From: an uncultured Psychroserpens sp.
Lineage (GTDB): Bacteria; Bacteroidota; Bacteroidia; Flavobacteriales; Flavobacteriaceae
Reading direction: 5' to 3'
Length of the DNA: 64,000 nt
Assembly: GCA_947489585.1 (NCBI GenBank)
Contig: CANLEE010000006.1
Location: 62,001-126,000, forward strand
Positions 33,495 to 42,067 of the stretch are shown piece by piece (the first letter of the stretch is position 1; the number at the start of each line of letters is the position of its first letter). The position numbers and the translations under genes were made by a program. The notes beneath the pieces are model-generated. The model was not told where the DNA came from, did no database searches, and saw only the letters and a program-made list of their open reading frames with translations.

Positions 33495-34418
33495 TTATAT
33501 TATTTTATCTTTTTTTAACTTACCGATTTGAGTTGATAGACTAGATAGTTTAATCACTGAATCAACAAATATTCTATTCCAATTAATTGATTGTTGTAAG
33601 CCAGAATTATTTATTATAATAGCAACCATTTCTGCTAAATCTCCGGAAGTAATACATGATACTGGAACTTGTACTCTAGACATGAGTTCCATAGATCTAT
33701 CTTGTAATGATTTATCTGAATCATTAAATTCTCCAGAAATTACCAAGAAGCTTTTTATATTAAATATATGCTTATACCTTAACCTAAAATCTTTTACATA
33801 TTTTTCAAACCTATTTATATCGTCACTTGCAAAGTCAAATCCATCTTTATAGGCCTTTGAATCAAATAAAAATGCTGTAGAGTCTTTTCCTAAAACAATA
33901 CCATCAGGAAGACTTTCAAAAGATCTATCCTTTCCATATCTTCTAACTGACGTTTTAAATAAAAATTGAAAACATTCTTTTGAATAAATTTCAAGTAAAT
34001 CATCAGGTTTTCCTTCTAATCCTTTAGGTAATTTATTGCGACCTAAATCTATCATTATTTCAGATAAATTTGGATTTAAAACTAAACCGGTATTCACTAC
34101 ACCTCCAATTTCTTTGTAGAATTCATCAAATGTATAAGAATCATAATTAACACTTAATTTGATATCACATATAATAAAAGGCTTACTATTATTCCTCGAT
34201 GCCGTTCTACTCAATGTTTCTAAAATACTGATTGAAGGAGACTTTTCACTTATCAAAACTGAATACCATATTTCTCCTCCAAACCTGTCATATTTATAAA
34301 AAATAATGATGCTATGATCTGGAGATACTCTTATAAAATCTTTAAAGTGATAACCATTAACAATTAGAGTTATAATTAAATTATCATTTGCAGAAAATTC
34401 ATTCATAAAAATTCGCAT
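33495..34418 (-). CDS. Nuclease with C-terminal FokI-like cleavage domain
   Basis: 307 residues, first gene of the four-gene operon. The C-terminal half closely follows the FokI cleavage domain: PDG (171-173), FDSKAY (Asp186, Lys188 of the PD-(D/E)XK site), a DDINRFEKYV helix (199-208), then SFLVISGEF and a CITSGDLAEM end strand. The N-terminal 140 residues are beta-rich and unlike any DNA-recognition domain I know; they may sense the partner proteins. ATG 34418 is used; an alternative ATG is at 34406. Nothing restrictive such as a methyltransferase is adjacent, so an ordinary R-M role is unlikely. Confidence 0.8.
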   Translation of the reverse strand: MRIFMNEFSANDNLIITLIVNGYHFKDFIRVSPDHSIIIFYKYDRFGGEIWYSVLISEKSPSISILETLSRTASRNNSKPFIICDIKLSVNYDSYTFDEFYKEIGGVVNTGLVLNPNLSEIMIDLGRNKLPKGLEGKPDDLLEIYSKECFQFLFKTSVRRYGKDRSFESLPDGIVLGKDSTAFLFDSKAYKDGFDFASDDINRFEKYVKDFRLRYKHIFNIKSFLVISGEFNDSDKSLQDRSMELMSRVQVPVSCITSGDLAEMVAIIINNSGLQQSINWNRIFVDSVIKLSSLSTQIGKLKKDKII

Positions 34419-34894
34419 GAGTTAGTGTGCAACGATATTAAAATCGCTGTATTAAAACTTGTGTTACTAATAATCAATATATAGGGAGAGTTTAAATATA
34501 CTAAATATTGTAGGAATAATATTTAAGGAAAACCGTAAACATTTGAATATTAGTTAATTTATAACCATTCCACACACATTACGCTTCCCTCCTACGTCGT
34601 CGCATAAAAAGTGCTCCATTAACATCGTAGAACAAACTTTTAGAATAAATTTTTTTAAGAAATTGTAGTAACAACTTTCGCTTTTAACCAAAGCTCAAGT
34701 TACATAACGCAATGACATTATGATACAAATTAGTAATCATAATGAGACATTATATAAAATGTTTTTGTAACGATTACGCTCTAATTAATATTGTGAGAAT
34801 ATCACATACGTGATTTATATCGACCCAGCCACATCATCTGCAAACAAATTGCATGGCTCGATTGTTTTATAAATACAAATTGTAATTATCAAAC
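34419..34894. other. Non-coding region upstream of the FokI/Qat-like operon
   Basis: 476 bases without a gene. It holds the operon's promoter region (no confident -33/-7 pair), a copy of the intergenic repeat (34565-34606) and a sequence at 34700-34730 resembling the ends of the 29351-29561 element. A weak hairpin (about 34818-34862) may end the serine hydrolase transcript coming from the right. Confidence 0.5.
34565..34606. repeat. Degenerate intergenic repeat, copy 1
   Basis: CCATTCCACACACATTAC (34565-34582) and GCTTCCCTCCT (34583-34593) recur in the same order near 38350-38431, and CTTC-CTCCTA-CGTCGC-ATA resembles 36967-36991. Confidence 0.5.
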
Positions 34895-35971
34895 TTATTC
34901 TTTTAAGGTTTCAATCGATGGAATAATAAAGTCATTCATAATTTCATCAGTATAATTATGCCCATTTCTATTGCCATAGTTAGTAGTCGTTATAACAACA
35001 GTTAAACCCAATTCTGAGTTTGCTAAAACTTTATTGCCGCCATTACCAGACATGAAGAACGATTTATATTTTTTATCCTTGCCAAAGTTTTTTATCCAAA
35101 AGAGATAGCCATATTCCGCATCATAAGCTTCGAGTTTTGTTGTTGATGCCTTTTCTATCCATGACGATGAAATAATTTGTTTCCCATTCCATTGTCCTTT
35201 ATTTAAGCATAACTGAATTAATTTCAGAAGATCTCTACTTCTATATTCACTTCCTCCAGCAGTATTTAATAGTTTCTGAGGTGTATAATGCAATGTATAG
35301 TCATTAATCGCTAAAGGTTCAAAAAGGTGCTTCTTTGCAAATTCAACCAAATCACTTTTAATGGCATTTTGTAAAATTTCGGCCATTAATGCAGCTCCCG
35401 CTGTACAATAACTAAAAGCGCGACCATGAGGTCGTTCTTCAGGTTTAGGTCCCCAAGGATAAGAATAAACAGGAAGGTCCAAATAAAATTTAGCCCAATC
35501 TTCTATAATATACATACGTTCTTCATTACCTCTAGAGAATCTATTACTATCGTTACATTCTAAAGTAGAGCTCATCGTTAAGAGGTCTTCGATAGTAATT
35601 TCTTCTTTGCGTTTATCTGGGTTTTTTACCGGAAGTTTGTGCTGTAAGTAGTCAAAAATTTTATCGCTCTCAGACTTAATATGTCCTTTGTCTAAAGCGA
35701 TGCCAGCTAATAAAGTTGCCATGGTTTTAGTAACAGAACGCGTATTGTGCTTAGAATTAACATCATTTTCGTTATAATACTTTTCAAATAAGACATTGCC
35801 ATCTTTAGCTATTAAAATACTTGTAATGCGTTCGTACTTGCCAGAAGAGACAATACTGTCCATCTTGTTTAGTAGAGGAATATTACTTGTATTGGTTTTA
35901 GAAAAATTGAGTTGAGCATTGCCATGTAAGACACATAAAAAGCAAACTACTGTTATAAGTACATGTTTCAT
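34895..35971 (-). CDS. Secreted serine hydrolase (beta-lactamase class C-like)
   Basis: 358 residues with a signal peptide (cleavage after GNA, about residue 19). SVTK at 79-82 provides the catalytic Ser and Lys, FSYCTAG the Tyr motif, and a GNGG segment replaces the usual KTG/HxG motif. It likely acts on a peptide or ester in the periplasm. An AraC regulator gene lies 71 bp upstream on the same strand and probably controls it or is cotranscribed with it. Confidence 0.88.
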   Translation of the reverse strand: MKHVLITVVCFLCVLHGNAQLNFSKTNTSNIPLLNKMDSIVSSGKYERITSILIAKDGNVLFEKYYNENDVNSKHNTRSVTKTMATLLAGIALDKGHIKSESDKIFDYLQHKLPVKNPDKRKEEITIEDLLTMSSTLECNDSNRFSRGNEERMYIIEDWAKFYLDLPVYSYPWGPKPEERPHGRAFSYCTAGAALMAEILQNAIKSDLVEFAKKHLFEPLAINDYTLHYTPQKLLNTAGGSEYRSRDLLKLIQLCLNKGQWNGKQIISSSWIEKASTTKLEAYDAEYGYLFWIKNFGKDKKYKSFFMSGNGGNKVLANSELGLTVVITTTNYGNRNGHNYTDEIMNDFIIPSIETLKE

Positions 35972-36042
35972 ATTGTATTTTTTAATTTATGAATCATCAA
36001 ACTTAGAGAATAAGTTTATTACTTAATAGAATGAAATTAACA

Positions 36043-36855
36043 TTAAAAATTTTTATTAATTTTTTTCCGATATGTGCTTGGACTACTATTGAAAAACGAT
36101 TTAAATACGCGATTAAAATGACTTTGATCTGAAAAACCTGCTAGGTAAGCTATTTCCGTTAATGAATTATTTGAGTTTAAAAGTAACGGAATGGCTTTTT
36201 TAACTTTATGCTGTCTTATATATTCACCAAGACTCATTGAAAGGTGTTTTGACGCAGCTCTTGAGATATGTACAGGGTGCACTTTTAACTCATTTGATAA
36301 ATAATCAAGACTAAGAGTAGACGTATCATAATGTAGTAATTCTTTTAAACCATCTACCCAGTTTGGATTCTTTTGCGTGTTAATTTCCTTTAAGTGACTC
36401 AACGCTTCACAGATTTGAAGTAATAAAACTTCAACAGACACCTCACTGCAATTATCAGAAATTAAAAACTCATGATATAGTTTTGCGAAAAGCAAGTGCA
36501 ATTTTGGGTTTTCAATTAGTTGGCTACCCTCTAATAAATTTAGTGATATTCCATTTTCTTTAAGCCATTTTCTTTCAAATTCCAGATGAAAACCACTAGC
36601 CTCTGTAGAATGTTTAGAACCGTAATGCGCTTCTTGCCAATTATTGAACATTAAACTTCCAGCAGGACACAATGATTTTACTTTTTTATTGCAATCCTTC
36701 ATATTACCATTTAATACATACATGAAATAAGGATTTTCATGATAGTGCCAATCTGTTTTATTTCCAGTATAATTATATTGGGACAGCAGAATTCCATTAA
36801 ATGAAACCTCTAAACCTTTCTTGCCATAATACTTTCCTTTGGTTAATATTTTCAT
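36043..36855 (-). CDS. AraC family transcriptional regulator
   Basis: 270 residues: an N-terminal cupin-type sensing domain (HYHENPYFMYVLNGNMKD) and a C-terminal double helix-turn-helix (about 168-266: LDYLSNELKVHPVHISRAASKHLSMSLGEYIRQHKV, then EIAYLAGFSDQSHFNRVFKSFFNSSPSTYRK). The ligand is unknown. Neighbouring serine hydrolase on the same strand downstream is the likely target. Confidence 0.92.
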   Translation of the reverse strand: MKILTKGKYYGKKGLEVSFNGILLSQYNYTGNKTDWHYHENPYFMYVLNGNMKDCNKKVKSLCPAGSLMFNNWQEAHYGSKHSTEASGFHLEFERKWLKENGISLNLLEGSQLIENPKLHLLFAKLYHEFLISDNCSEVSVEVLLLQICEALSHLKEINTQKNPNWVDGLKELLHYDTSTLSLDYLSNELKVHPVHISRAASKHLSMSLGEYIRQHKVKKAIPLLLNSNNSLTEIAYLAGFSDQSHFNRVFKSFFNSSPSTYRKKINKNF

Positions 36856-37090
36856 CTTATTTATGTTTAGAGATTCATCTTATAGACTTGATTTTAAATG
36901 TTTAGTTACAACAAGTTACTCCATTTCCAATAATTGTCTAATATTTCTGTACTTACCTAATAAATACACTTCACTCCTATCGTCGCTATATAAAAGAGTG
37001 TTTACTCGCACACTATTTTATTAAATAAGCGCTCTATAATCTACACACGATTTATTCTGTTTGGTTTTGATTTAGAGTACTGCTTCACCT

Positions 37091-37606
37091 CTATAGTTTT
37101 TTAGAGAACACAATGTTTTCATATGATTTTCCATTGACTATAAAATTTAATTCGCCAACGTTTTTAAATTCATTTTTTTCATAGAATCTAATCGCTCTTT
37201 TGTTTTTTATGTAAACAGAAAGCCACATTGTATCTAATTGTAATGCTTTGGCTTGTTCTTCAACATAAGTTAATAGCTGTTTTCCAATTTTTAAGGGTAT
37301 AAAATCATCTAAGATGAAGATTCTTTCAAGGCGACAATTGTTTTGAGAAGTTACACTTTCTTGTTTTTCGTTTACTATAATTTTAGCATATCCAACAGGA
37401 AAATCATCAGCATATATAATGTAGAAATGGTTCTTAGTATTTTTTATATTTTGTTTCGTTTTAGAAACTGAAAAATTTTCGTCCAGATAGTTTAATAGAT
37501 TGTTTTTATCCTCTATATAATGCCCATGAGATTCAGCCCATGTTAGTCTTCCCAAAAGCGCTAAAACTTCTGTATCTGCTTTTTTAGCTGTTTTTATTTT
37601 AATCAT
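37091..37606 (-). CDS. GNAT family N-acetyltransferase
   Basis: About 171 residues from ATG 37606 (MIKIKTAKKADTE); the frame opens upstream to 37663 but that part overlaps the preceding gene and has no GNAT sequence. Acetyl-CoA-binding pattern: RLERIFILDDFIPLKIGKQLLTYVEEQA and LSVYIKNKRAIRFYEKNEFKNVG. The acceptor is unknown. Its start overlaps the upstream membrane protein gene by 8 bp, giving a two-gene operon. Confidence 0.88.
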   Translation of the reverse strand: MIKIKTAKKADTEVLALLGRLTWAESHGHYIEDKNNLLNYLDENFSVSKTKQNIKNTKNHFYIIYADDFPVGYAKIIVNEKQESVTSQNNCRLERIFILDDFIPLKIGKQLLTYVEEQAKALQLDTMWLSVYIKNKRAIRFYEKNEFKNVGELNFIVNGKSYENIVFSKKL

Positions 37607-37835
37607 TGCTCTTTTTTTTAATTCGTAAACGTTTGATGTGGTAGCCATGTAGTAATACAGCAATAGTACATCCTATAATTATCGGATTTGCGCTAATTAA
37701 TACGCCGTATAGAATGTAAATCACATTAGCTATTAGTGAGATTAACCGTAGTTTATATTCCCCTTTTGTAGACATTGAATATAAATTGATGACTAAACCT
37801 GCGTAACCAATACTGTCAATTAAAACTGAGTTCAT
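37599..37835 (-). CDS. Small YgjV/SWEET-like membrane protein
   Basis: 78 residues with two to three membrane helices (about 6-20, 27-46 and 49-65), with an IGYAGLVINLYSM start and a VIYILYGVL middle as in half-size YgjV-like or SemiSWEET-like proteins. The C-terminus is basic (KRLRIKKKSND), fitting the inside-positive rule. Coupled to the GNAT gene by overlap, and divergent from an HxlR regulator that may control both. Confidence 0.65.
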   Translation of the reverse strand: MNSVLIDSIGYAGLVINLYSMSTKGEYKLRLISLIANVIYILYGVLISANPIIIGCTIAVLLHGYHIKRLRIKKKSND

Positions 37836-37970
37836 ATGTTATGTTTTTTGAAAGCACAGGTGTTTCTATTATTATAATTTTATACTATACTTTATATAGC
37901 TACAATATTAAGTATATTATTATACCTTTGCAATAACGGTCAAAAATGATAGTTTAATTAAATTGGAAAT

Positions 37971-38306
37971 ATGTACAAATTCAAAGGAAAAGAATATCCC
38001 TGCTGTGCAACTGTAGCAATGGGAATTATTGGTGGAAAATGGAAAACAGCTATTCTATATAATTTGAAATCTACTACACTGCGATATAATGAACTTAGAA
38101 AAAAAATGCCTACGGTAACTGAACGCACTTTGAGTTTGCAGTTAAAAACATTAGAAAAAGACGGAATCATAAAACGGAAAGTTTACACCTCAAAACCACC
38201 TCTAAGAGTAGAATACTCCTTAACTGAGTTTGGTGAAACTTTAGTGCCAGTGTTAGATGCTGTAGTAGATTGGGGTAAATATGTGATTGAAAATAAGCTA
38301 GATTAA
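37971..38306 (+). CDS. HxlR family transcriptional regulator
   Basis: 111-residue winged-helix protein: CCATVAMGIIGGKWKTAILYNL, then RYNELRKKMPTVTERTLSLQLKTLEKDGII and the YSLTEFG wing. The Cys-Cys pair at 11-12 could sense redox or electrophiles as in other HxlR members. It is divergent from the YgjV/GNAT pair across a 135-bp gap. A perfect -7 box TACCTTTG lies at 37923-37930. Confidence 0.92.
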   Translation: MYKFKGKEYPCCATVAMGIIGGKWKTAILYNLKSTTLRYNELRKKMPTVTERTLSLQLKTLEKDGIIKRKVYTSKPPLRVEYSLTEFGETLVPVLDAVVDWGKYVIENKLD

Positions 38307-38349
38307 GAGAAAGCGTTTCTTTTTTGATGAAATTATTTAGAAGTACAAT

Positions 38350-38431
38350 CCATTCCACATACATTACTCATTCACATCTATTGCTTTGGCGACATCATGA
38401 ACCTCTCAAACTCGGTTTGCGCTTCCCTCCT
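38350..38431. repeat. Degenerate intergenic repeat, copy 2
   Basis: CCATTCCACATACATTAC (38350-38367) matches 34565-34582 at 17 of 18 bases, and GCTTCCCTCCT (38421-38431) matches 34583-34593. The middle part (CTCATTCACATCTATTGCTTTGGC...TCAAACTCG) resembles 30953-31006. No open frame fits the stretch 38307-38594. Confidence 0.5.
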
Positions 38432-38594
38432 GCCTTTTATCACATCGAAGATTCTTGAACTCATTAATTTAAATAGAAACTTAATAATAAAGCTCATTTT
38501 TACCTTACGCAAGAATATTATATTGCAATTGTTTTAATAAAAAAAACCGATACAAGTTCGGGTTTATGATTATTAGGCTTATTGTTTTTTGGAA

Positions 38595-40580
38595 TTATTC
38601 TTTCGCAAACGCAGGTATAACAATTTCAAAAATAGGTTTCATGATTTTATCATCTTCACGATCATGACCAGAAATTACTATGGTTAAATCAAGATCTTCT
38701 ACCACAATAACGCGTTGTCCACCGCCTCCCCAAGCAAGTGTGGCATCATAGGTTTTATTACCTGCATCTACTGGTGTATAATACCAAAAATATCCATAAA
38801 GATAATTCTTAGGCATCCAATCGATTGCAGGTCTAACAATTCCGCTAGTTGCTTTTTCTAGATATGCTGCAGATATAAGTTGTTCATCATTTAATTTGCC
38901 ATTATTAAGAACCAAATGCCCCAACTTGAGCATGTCGCGAGATAGGATACTTGCTTGCCAACCTGCTTGTGGTAAACCGCTTGCATGATCTGACCATTTA
39001 TAATCGGTAATCCCAAGTTTATCAAGTAGCTCGGTTTTAATAAAGTCTTTAGCGGTTCCTGGAACCACAGCGTCTATAACTGTCATCACCATCATCGGAT
39101 TAAAATTACCATATAGATAGGTCTGAGATTCGTCAGTTATAGGTTCGCTTTGCTCAAGAAGCGTTTGAACCAGCCCTTGGCCTTTTAATCGCAATGAATC
39201 ATTCTCAAACGCCTTCCATTTATCTCTGTCTATAGTCAATCCGCCATGCATGGTCAATGCTTTATGAAGTGTGATTTTTTCAGCACCATCAACAAATTTC
39301 GTTGGATCAACATCTTTTAGAAAACTAATTAAAGGCTTGTTTAGATCATCCATGGTTAAGTAACCCATTTGTATGGCTCTTCCTAAGACTAAACTGGTAT
39401 ATCCTTTTACTGCTGATGCTTGTCCGTGAGGCAAGTTGATTCGACCTTTTTTGTAATAGGACTCAAAAACTAATTTGTTTTTGTGTGAAATGAGTACTGC
39501 ATCATAGTTGCCATGTTTGCCTTCAAAAATCTCTTGAGATAATTTAAGGATTGCCTTTTGATCATTGCTATTTATCGCTAATGTATCAACTGATATGCCG
39601 TCGTTTCTGTCCTCAGGTGTTGTAGTGACAAATGCCTTATTGAGATGCGGAATATCCCAGAATGAGCCGTCATAGTTTTCACTCGACACATGATTCAACA
39701 AGGATGACAACCAGGCAACACTTTCTACAGCAACCCTTGGGAAAGCGGTTTGATGATCACCTTCAATAGTTTTATTTTGAATGGATAGTTCTAAATTTGT
39801 TCTACTATCAAGTAATTTAATATAGTCGTCTATGGGTTCGTCCTTATCTTTTTCTAAACTCCCATAGGCGATAAATACGTTAGCATGCAATGCATGATCC
39901 TTATTTGACTCGTCAGTTCCTAGCTCAGCATTAATCTCAGAAAGGTATGGAACTAAGCCTTTACTCAGTGGACTACCAAGAATGTAGTTGTTAAAGGTGT
40001 CTGGTTGCGTCAGTAATATATAAGCACCAAATGCACCGCTTAGTGAGTAACCGAAATAGCTACGACTATTTGGATCTGTACGATAGTTTTTATCCACATA
40101 TTGGATAACCTCGTTACGGATAAATGACAAGTGTTTTTCTGCATGGCCAAATTTCAGTTTGGGATGATTAGGGTTGGTTTTTTTCCAGAATGAATAATCG
40201 GTAAATCGGCTGGCGTGAGCACCATATTGTTGCATTAAATCTTCTGCGATGTCCTTCTGCCAAGAAATCCCAACTAGAATCACATCTTCTAGCATGAATT
40301 CTGCAGATCCAGATAGCATTTCGAGATGCCACATCGCATCGGTATAATAAAGAACAGGATAGATTTTATTTTCGTTCTCTGAATAATCTTCTGGCAGCTC
40401 TATATACAATTCATAGTTTTTTTCAGTCTTAGAGTCTTGAATTGGAACGACCTGAATTTGTGGCAATACTAAGGGAGATCCTTCTCCGTTTGATGTGGAT
40501 TCTTTTAAACTATTTTCTTGTGCAAAGCTTGTATTTATTGATAAAAGGATTATTAGTATTATGAATTTAATTGCTCTCAT
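38595..40580 (-). CDS. Fusion of an esterase (IroE/Fes-like) and a class C beta-lactamase-like hydrolase
   Basis: 661 residues with a signal peptide (cleavage after SFA, residue 20). Residues about 40-300 are an alpha/beta hydrolase of the esterase D/IroE type with the nucleophile elbow GYSLSG (Ser179). Residues about 330-655 form a PBP-like serine hydrolase with SAVK (Ser389, Lys392), YGN as the Tyr motif and a GGGG segment late. Two different serine nucleophiles in one secreted chain suggest sequential processing of one substrate. It lies 63 bp behind the lipoprotein gene at 40644 on the same strand. Confidence 0.85.
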   Translation of the reverse strand: MRAIKFIILIILLSINTSFAQENSLKESTSNGEGSPLVLPQIQVVPIQDSKTEKNYELYIELPEDYSENENKIYPVLYYTDAMWHLEMLSGSAEFMLEDVILVGISWQKDIAEDLMQQYGAHASRFTDYSFWKKTNPNHPKLKFGHAEKHLSFIRNEVIQYVDKNYRTDPNSRSYFGYSLSGAFGAYILLTQPDTFNNYILGSPLSKGLVPYLSEINAELGTDESNKDHALHANVFIAYGSLEKDKDEPIDDYIKLLDSRTNLELSIQNKTIEGDHQTAFPRVAVESVAWLSSLLNHVSSENYDGSFWDIPHLNKAFVTTTPEDRNDGISVDTLAINSNDQKAILKLSQEIFEGKHGNYDAVLISHKNKLVFESYYKKGRINLPHGQASAVKGYTSLVLGRAIQMGYLTMDDLNKPLISFLKDVDPTKFVDGAEKITLHKALTMHGGLTIDRDKWKAFENDSLRLKGQGLVQTLLEQSEPITDESQTYLYGNFNPMMVMTVIDAVVPGTAKDFIKTELLDKLGITDYKWSDHASGLPQAGWQASILSRDMLKLGHLVLNNGKLNDEQLISAAYLEKATSGIVRPAIDWMPKNYLYGYFWYYTPVDAGNKTYDATLAWGGGGQRVIVVEDLDLTIVISGHDREDDKIMKPIFEIVIPAFAKE

Positions 40581-40643
40581 AGTTATGGTCTTTTGTTAGT
40601 GATATGTATAAATATATAGTTAAGCCTTATTTTGTAGGTCATT

Positions 40644-41888
40644 TTATTCAATATCAAACAGTCCAGATTTGGAAAGTTGTCGAGAAATAACATTAAGTTG
40701 ATTACTTTCTCGATTAATATTTGAAGTTCCGAAATATGCAATAACCAAATCTTTCGAAGGTGATATATAAAGTCCTTGACCTCCATGTGCACCTTTATAA
40801 AAATCGCCATCTTCATAGACTTCACCCCATTGATAACTACTACATATTATTTCTTCTGAAAACCTTGACTTCTTTTTAAGGTTTTTATTTACATCTCGGA
40901 TTTTAAATAAGTGCGCATCAGAGATTATTGAATTGGTGTTCTTTCTACCACTTGGTGTAAAAGCTAAACCAAATCTAGCAAGATCTCGAAGTGTTGTTGA
41001 CATGCCATCGGCATATGAAATAGAGGTCCCATTAGTATTAAATCCTAAAAGGGCACTATATTCTGCACCTATCCTACTCCATATTTCCTGTTCTACGAAA
41101 TTGCGAAAGGTAAGTCCACTAATTTTCTCGACTAATAGCGTTAATAGCATAGCATCAGCATTAGACCATTGGTACTCCGCTCCTGAAGGTCTGACAGATT
41201 TTGCAGTGGCTAAATCTTTAATTGGGTCAAAACTTGCTTCATAAGTCTCCAATGGTACACGATCGATTCCTGAACTCATGGCAAGTATATCTATGACTGG
41301 AACACCTTCCCAACCTGAGTTTTTAAGGGCATCAAAGTAGTAATCAATGGTTTTGCTCGTATCGATTAAACCTCTATCCTCCAAAATAGCAATTGACGTA
41401 CTCACAAAGACTTGGGTTATTACCATATTAATATGCAAATCGGTTGGGAACATTCTCGGATAGCCTTCAAAGACGATTTTGCCTTTATGAATGATGATTA
41501 GCCCATTTACTTCTACTTGCTGTACATAGTCGTTTAATGAAAGTCCACCGCCTTTTTTTAAATCTGTTGGCATCATAAAATTTTTCACATCATCTCTTGG
41601 TGTTTCTTCAAGAATTTTTGGTGTATTAGACCTAAGTATGCGTGAATGTTTCTGAATTTGTGAGAAGTTGAGATAAAAATACCGTTCCAAATCGCCGTAT
41701 TCGGTCCAATTGCCACCTTCATAAATACGCTTATGGAATGCATAAACTTCTTCTTTTGTAAATCCGGAATAATTATATGTTTCATATTTTGGACTTGCAG
41801 AGCTTATGATATCAGCGTTCTTTTTTGGCTCGTTTTTGCAGGCAAGAAAAAGAAATATGGCTAAGAGTACAGAAATAATATGTTTCAT
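40644..41888 (-). CDS. Lipoprotein pseudo-serine-hydrolase (beta-lactamase fold, active site lost)
   Basis: 414 residues; lipobox FLAC (Cys17). The chain follows the class C/PBP-like serine hydrolases of this window through GLIIIHKGKIVFEGY, ILEDRGLIDTSKTI and the HGG motif late in the chain. Where the catalytic SxxK should stand, the sequence reads VITQ (156-159), so both Ser and Lys are missing. The Tyr of YxN is Trp241 (WSN). It is therefore predicted to be a non-catalytic binding protein, perhaps partner of the fusion hydrolase encoded behind it. A divergent LytS/LytR pair lies upstream. Confidence 0.85.
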   Translation of the reverse strand: MKHIISVLLAIFLFLACKNEPKKNADIISSASPKYETYNYSGFTKEEVYAFHKRIYEGGNWTEYGDLERYFYLNFSQIQKHSRILRSNTPKILEETPRDDVKNFMMPTDLKKGGGLSLNDYVQQVEVNGLIIIHKGKIVFEGYPRMFPTDLHINMVITQVFVSTSIAILEDRGLIDTSKTIDYYFDALKNSGWEGVPVIDILAMSSGIDRVPLETYEASFDPIKDLATAKSVRPSGAEYQWSNADAMLLTLLVEKISGLTFRNFVEQEIWSRIGAEYSALLGFNTNGTSISYADGMSTTLRDLARFGLAFTPSGRKNTNSIISDAHLFKIRDVNKNLKKKSRFSEEIICSSYQWGEVYEDGDFYKGAHGGQGLYISPSKDLVIAYFGTSNINRESNQLNVISRQLSKSGLFDIE

Positions 41889-42067
41889 GTTTTTTTAGTT
41901 AATGTTGAATAAAGATATCCCTATAATCTAGATTCAATATCTAAAAGATGATGAACACAACGGTTAAATGACAAAACCATTTCGTCATTGATATATCGCT
42001 TTTGTATAGAAATTGTAGCACTTTGCCTTTGAGATATTATCTTTACCATGTTTTAATAGCAAAACCT

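Noticed and set aside
33495..34418. Type IIS restriction-modification system
   Set aside because: Despite the FokI-like domain there is no methyltransferase gene and no recognisable DNA-recognition domain.
38545..38567. Terminator after the esterase-hydrolase fusion gene
   Set aside because: The stem AAACCGA/TCGGGTTT has a bulged base and is too short to call with confidence.
42002..42067. N-terminal extension of the LytS-like kinase from a TTG
   Set aside because: The 22 extra residues do not resemble the family start, and ATG 42068 leads directly into the first membrane helix.
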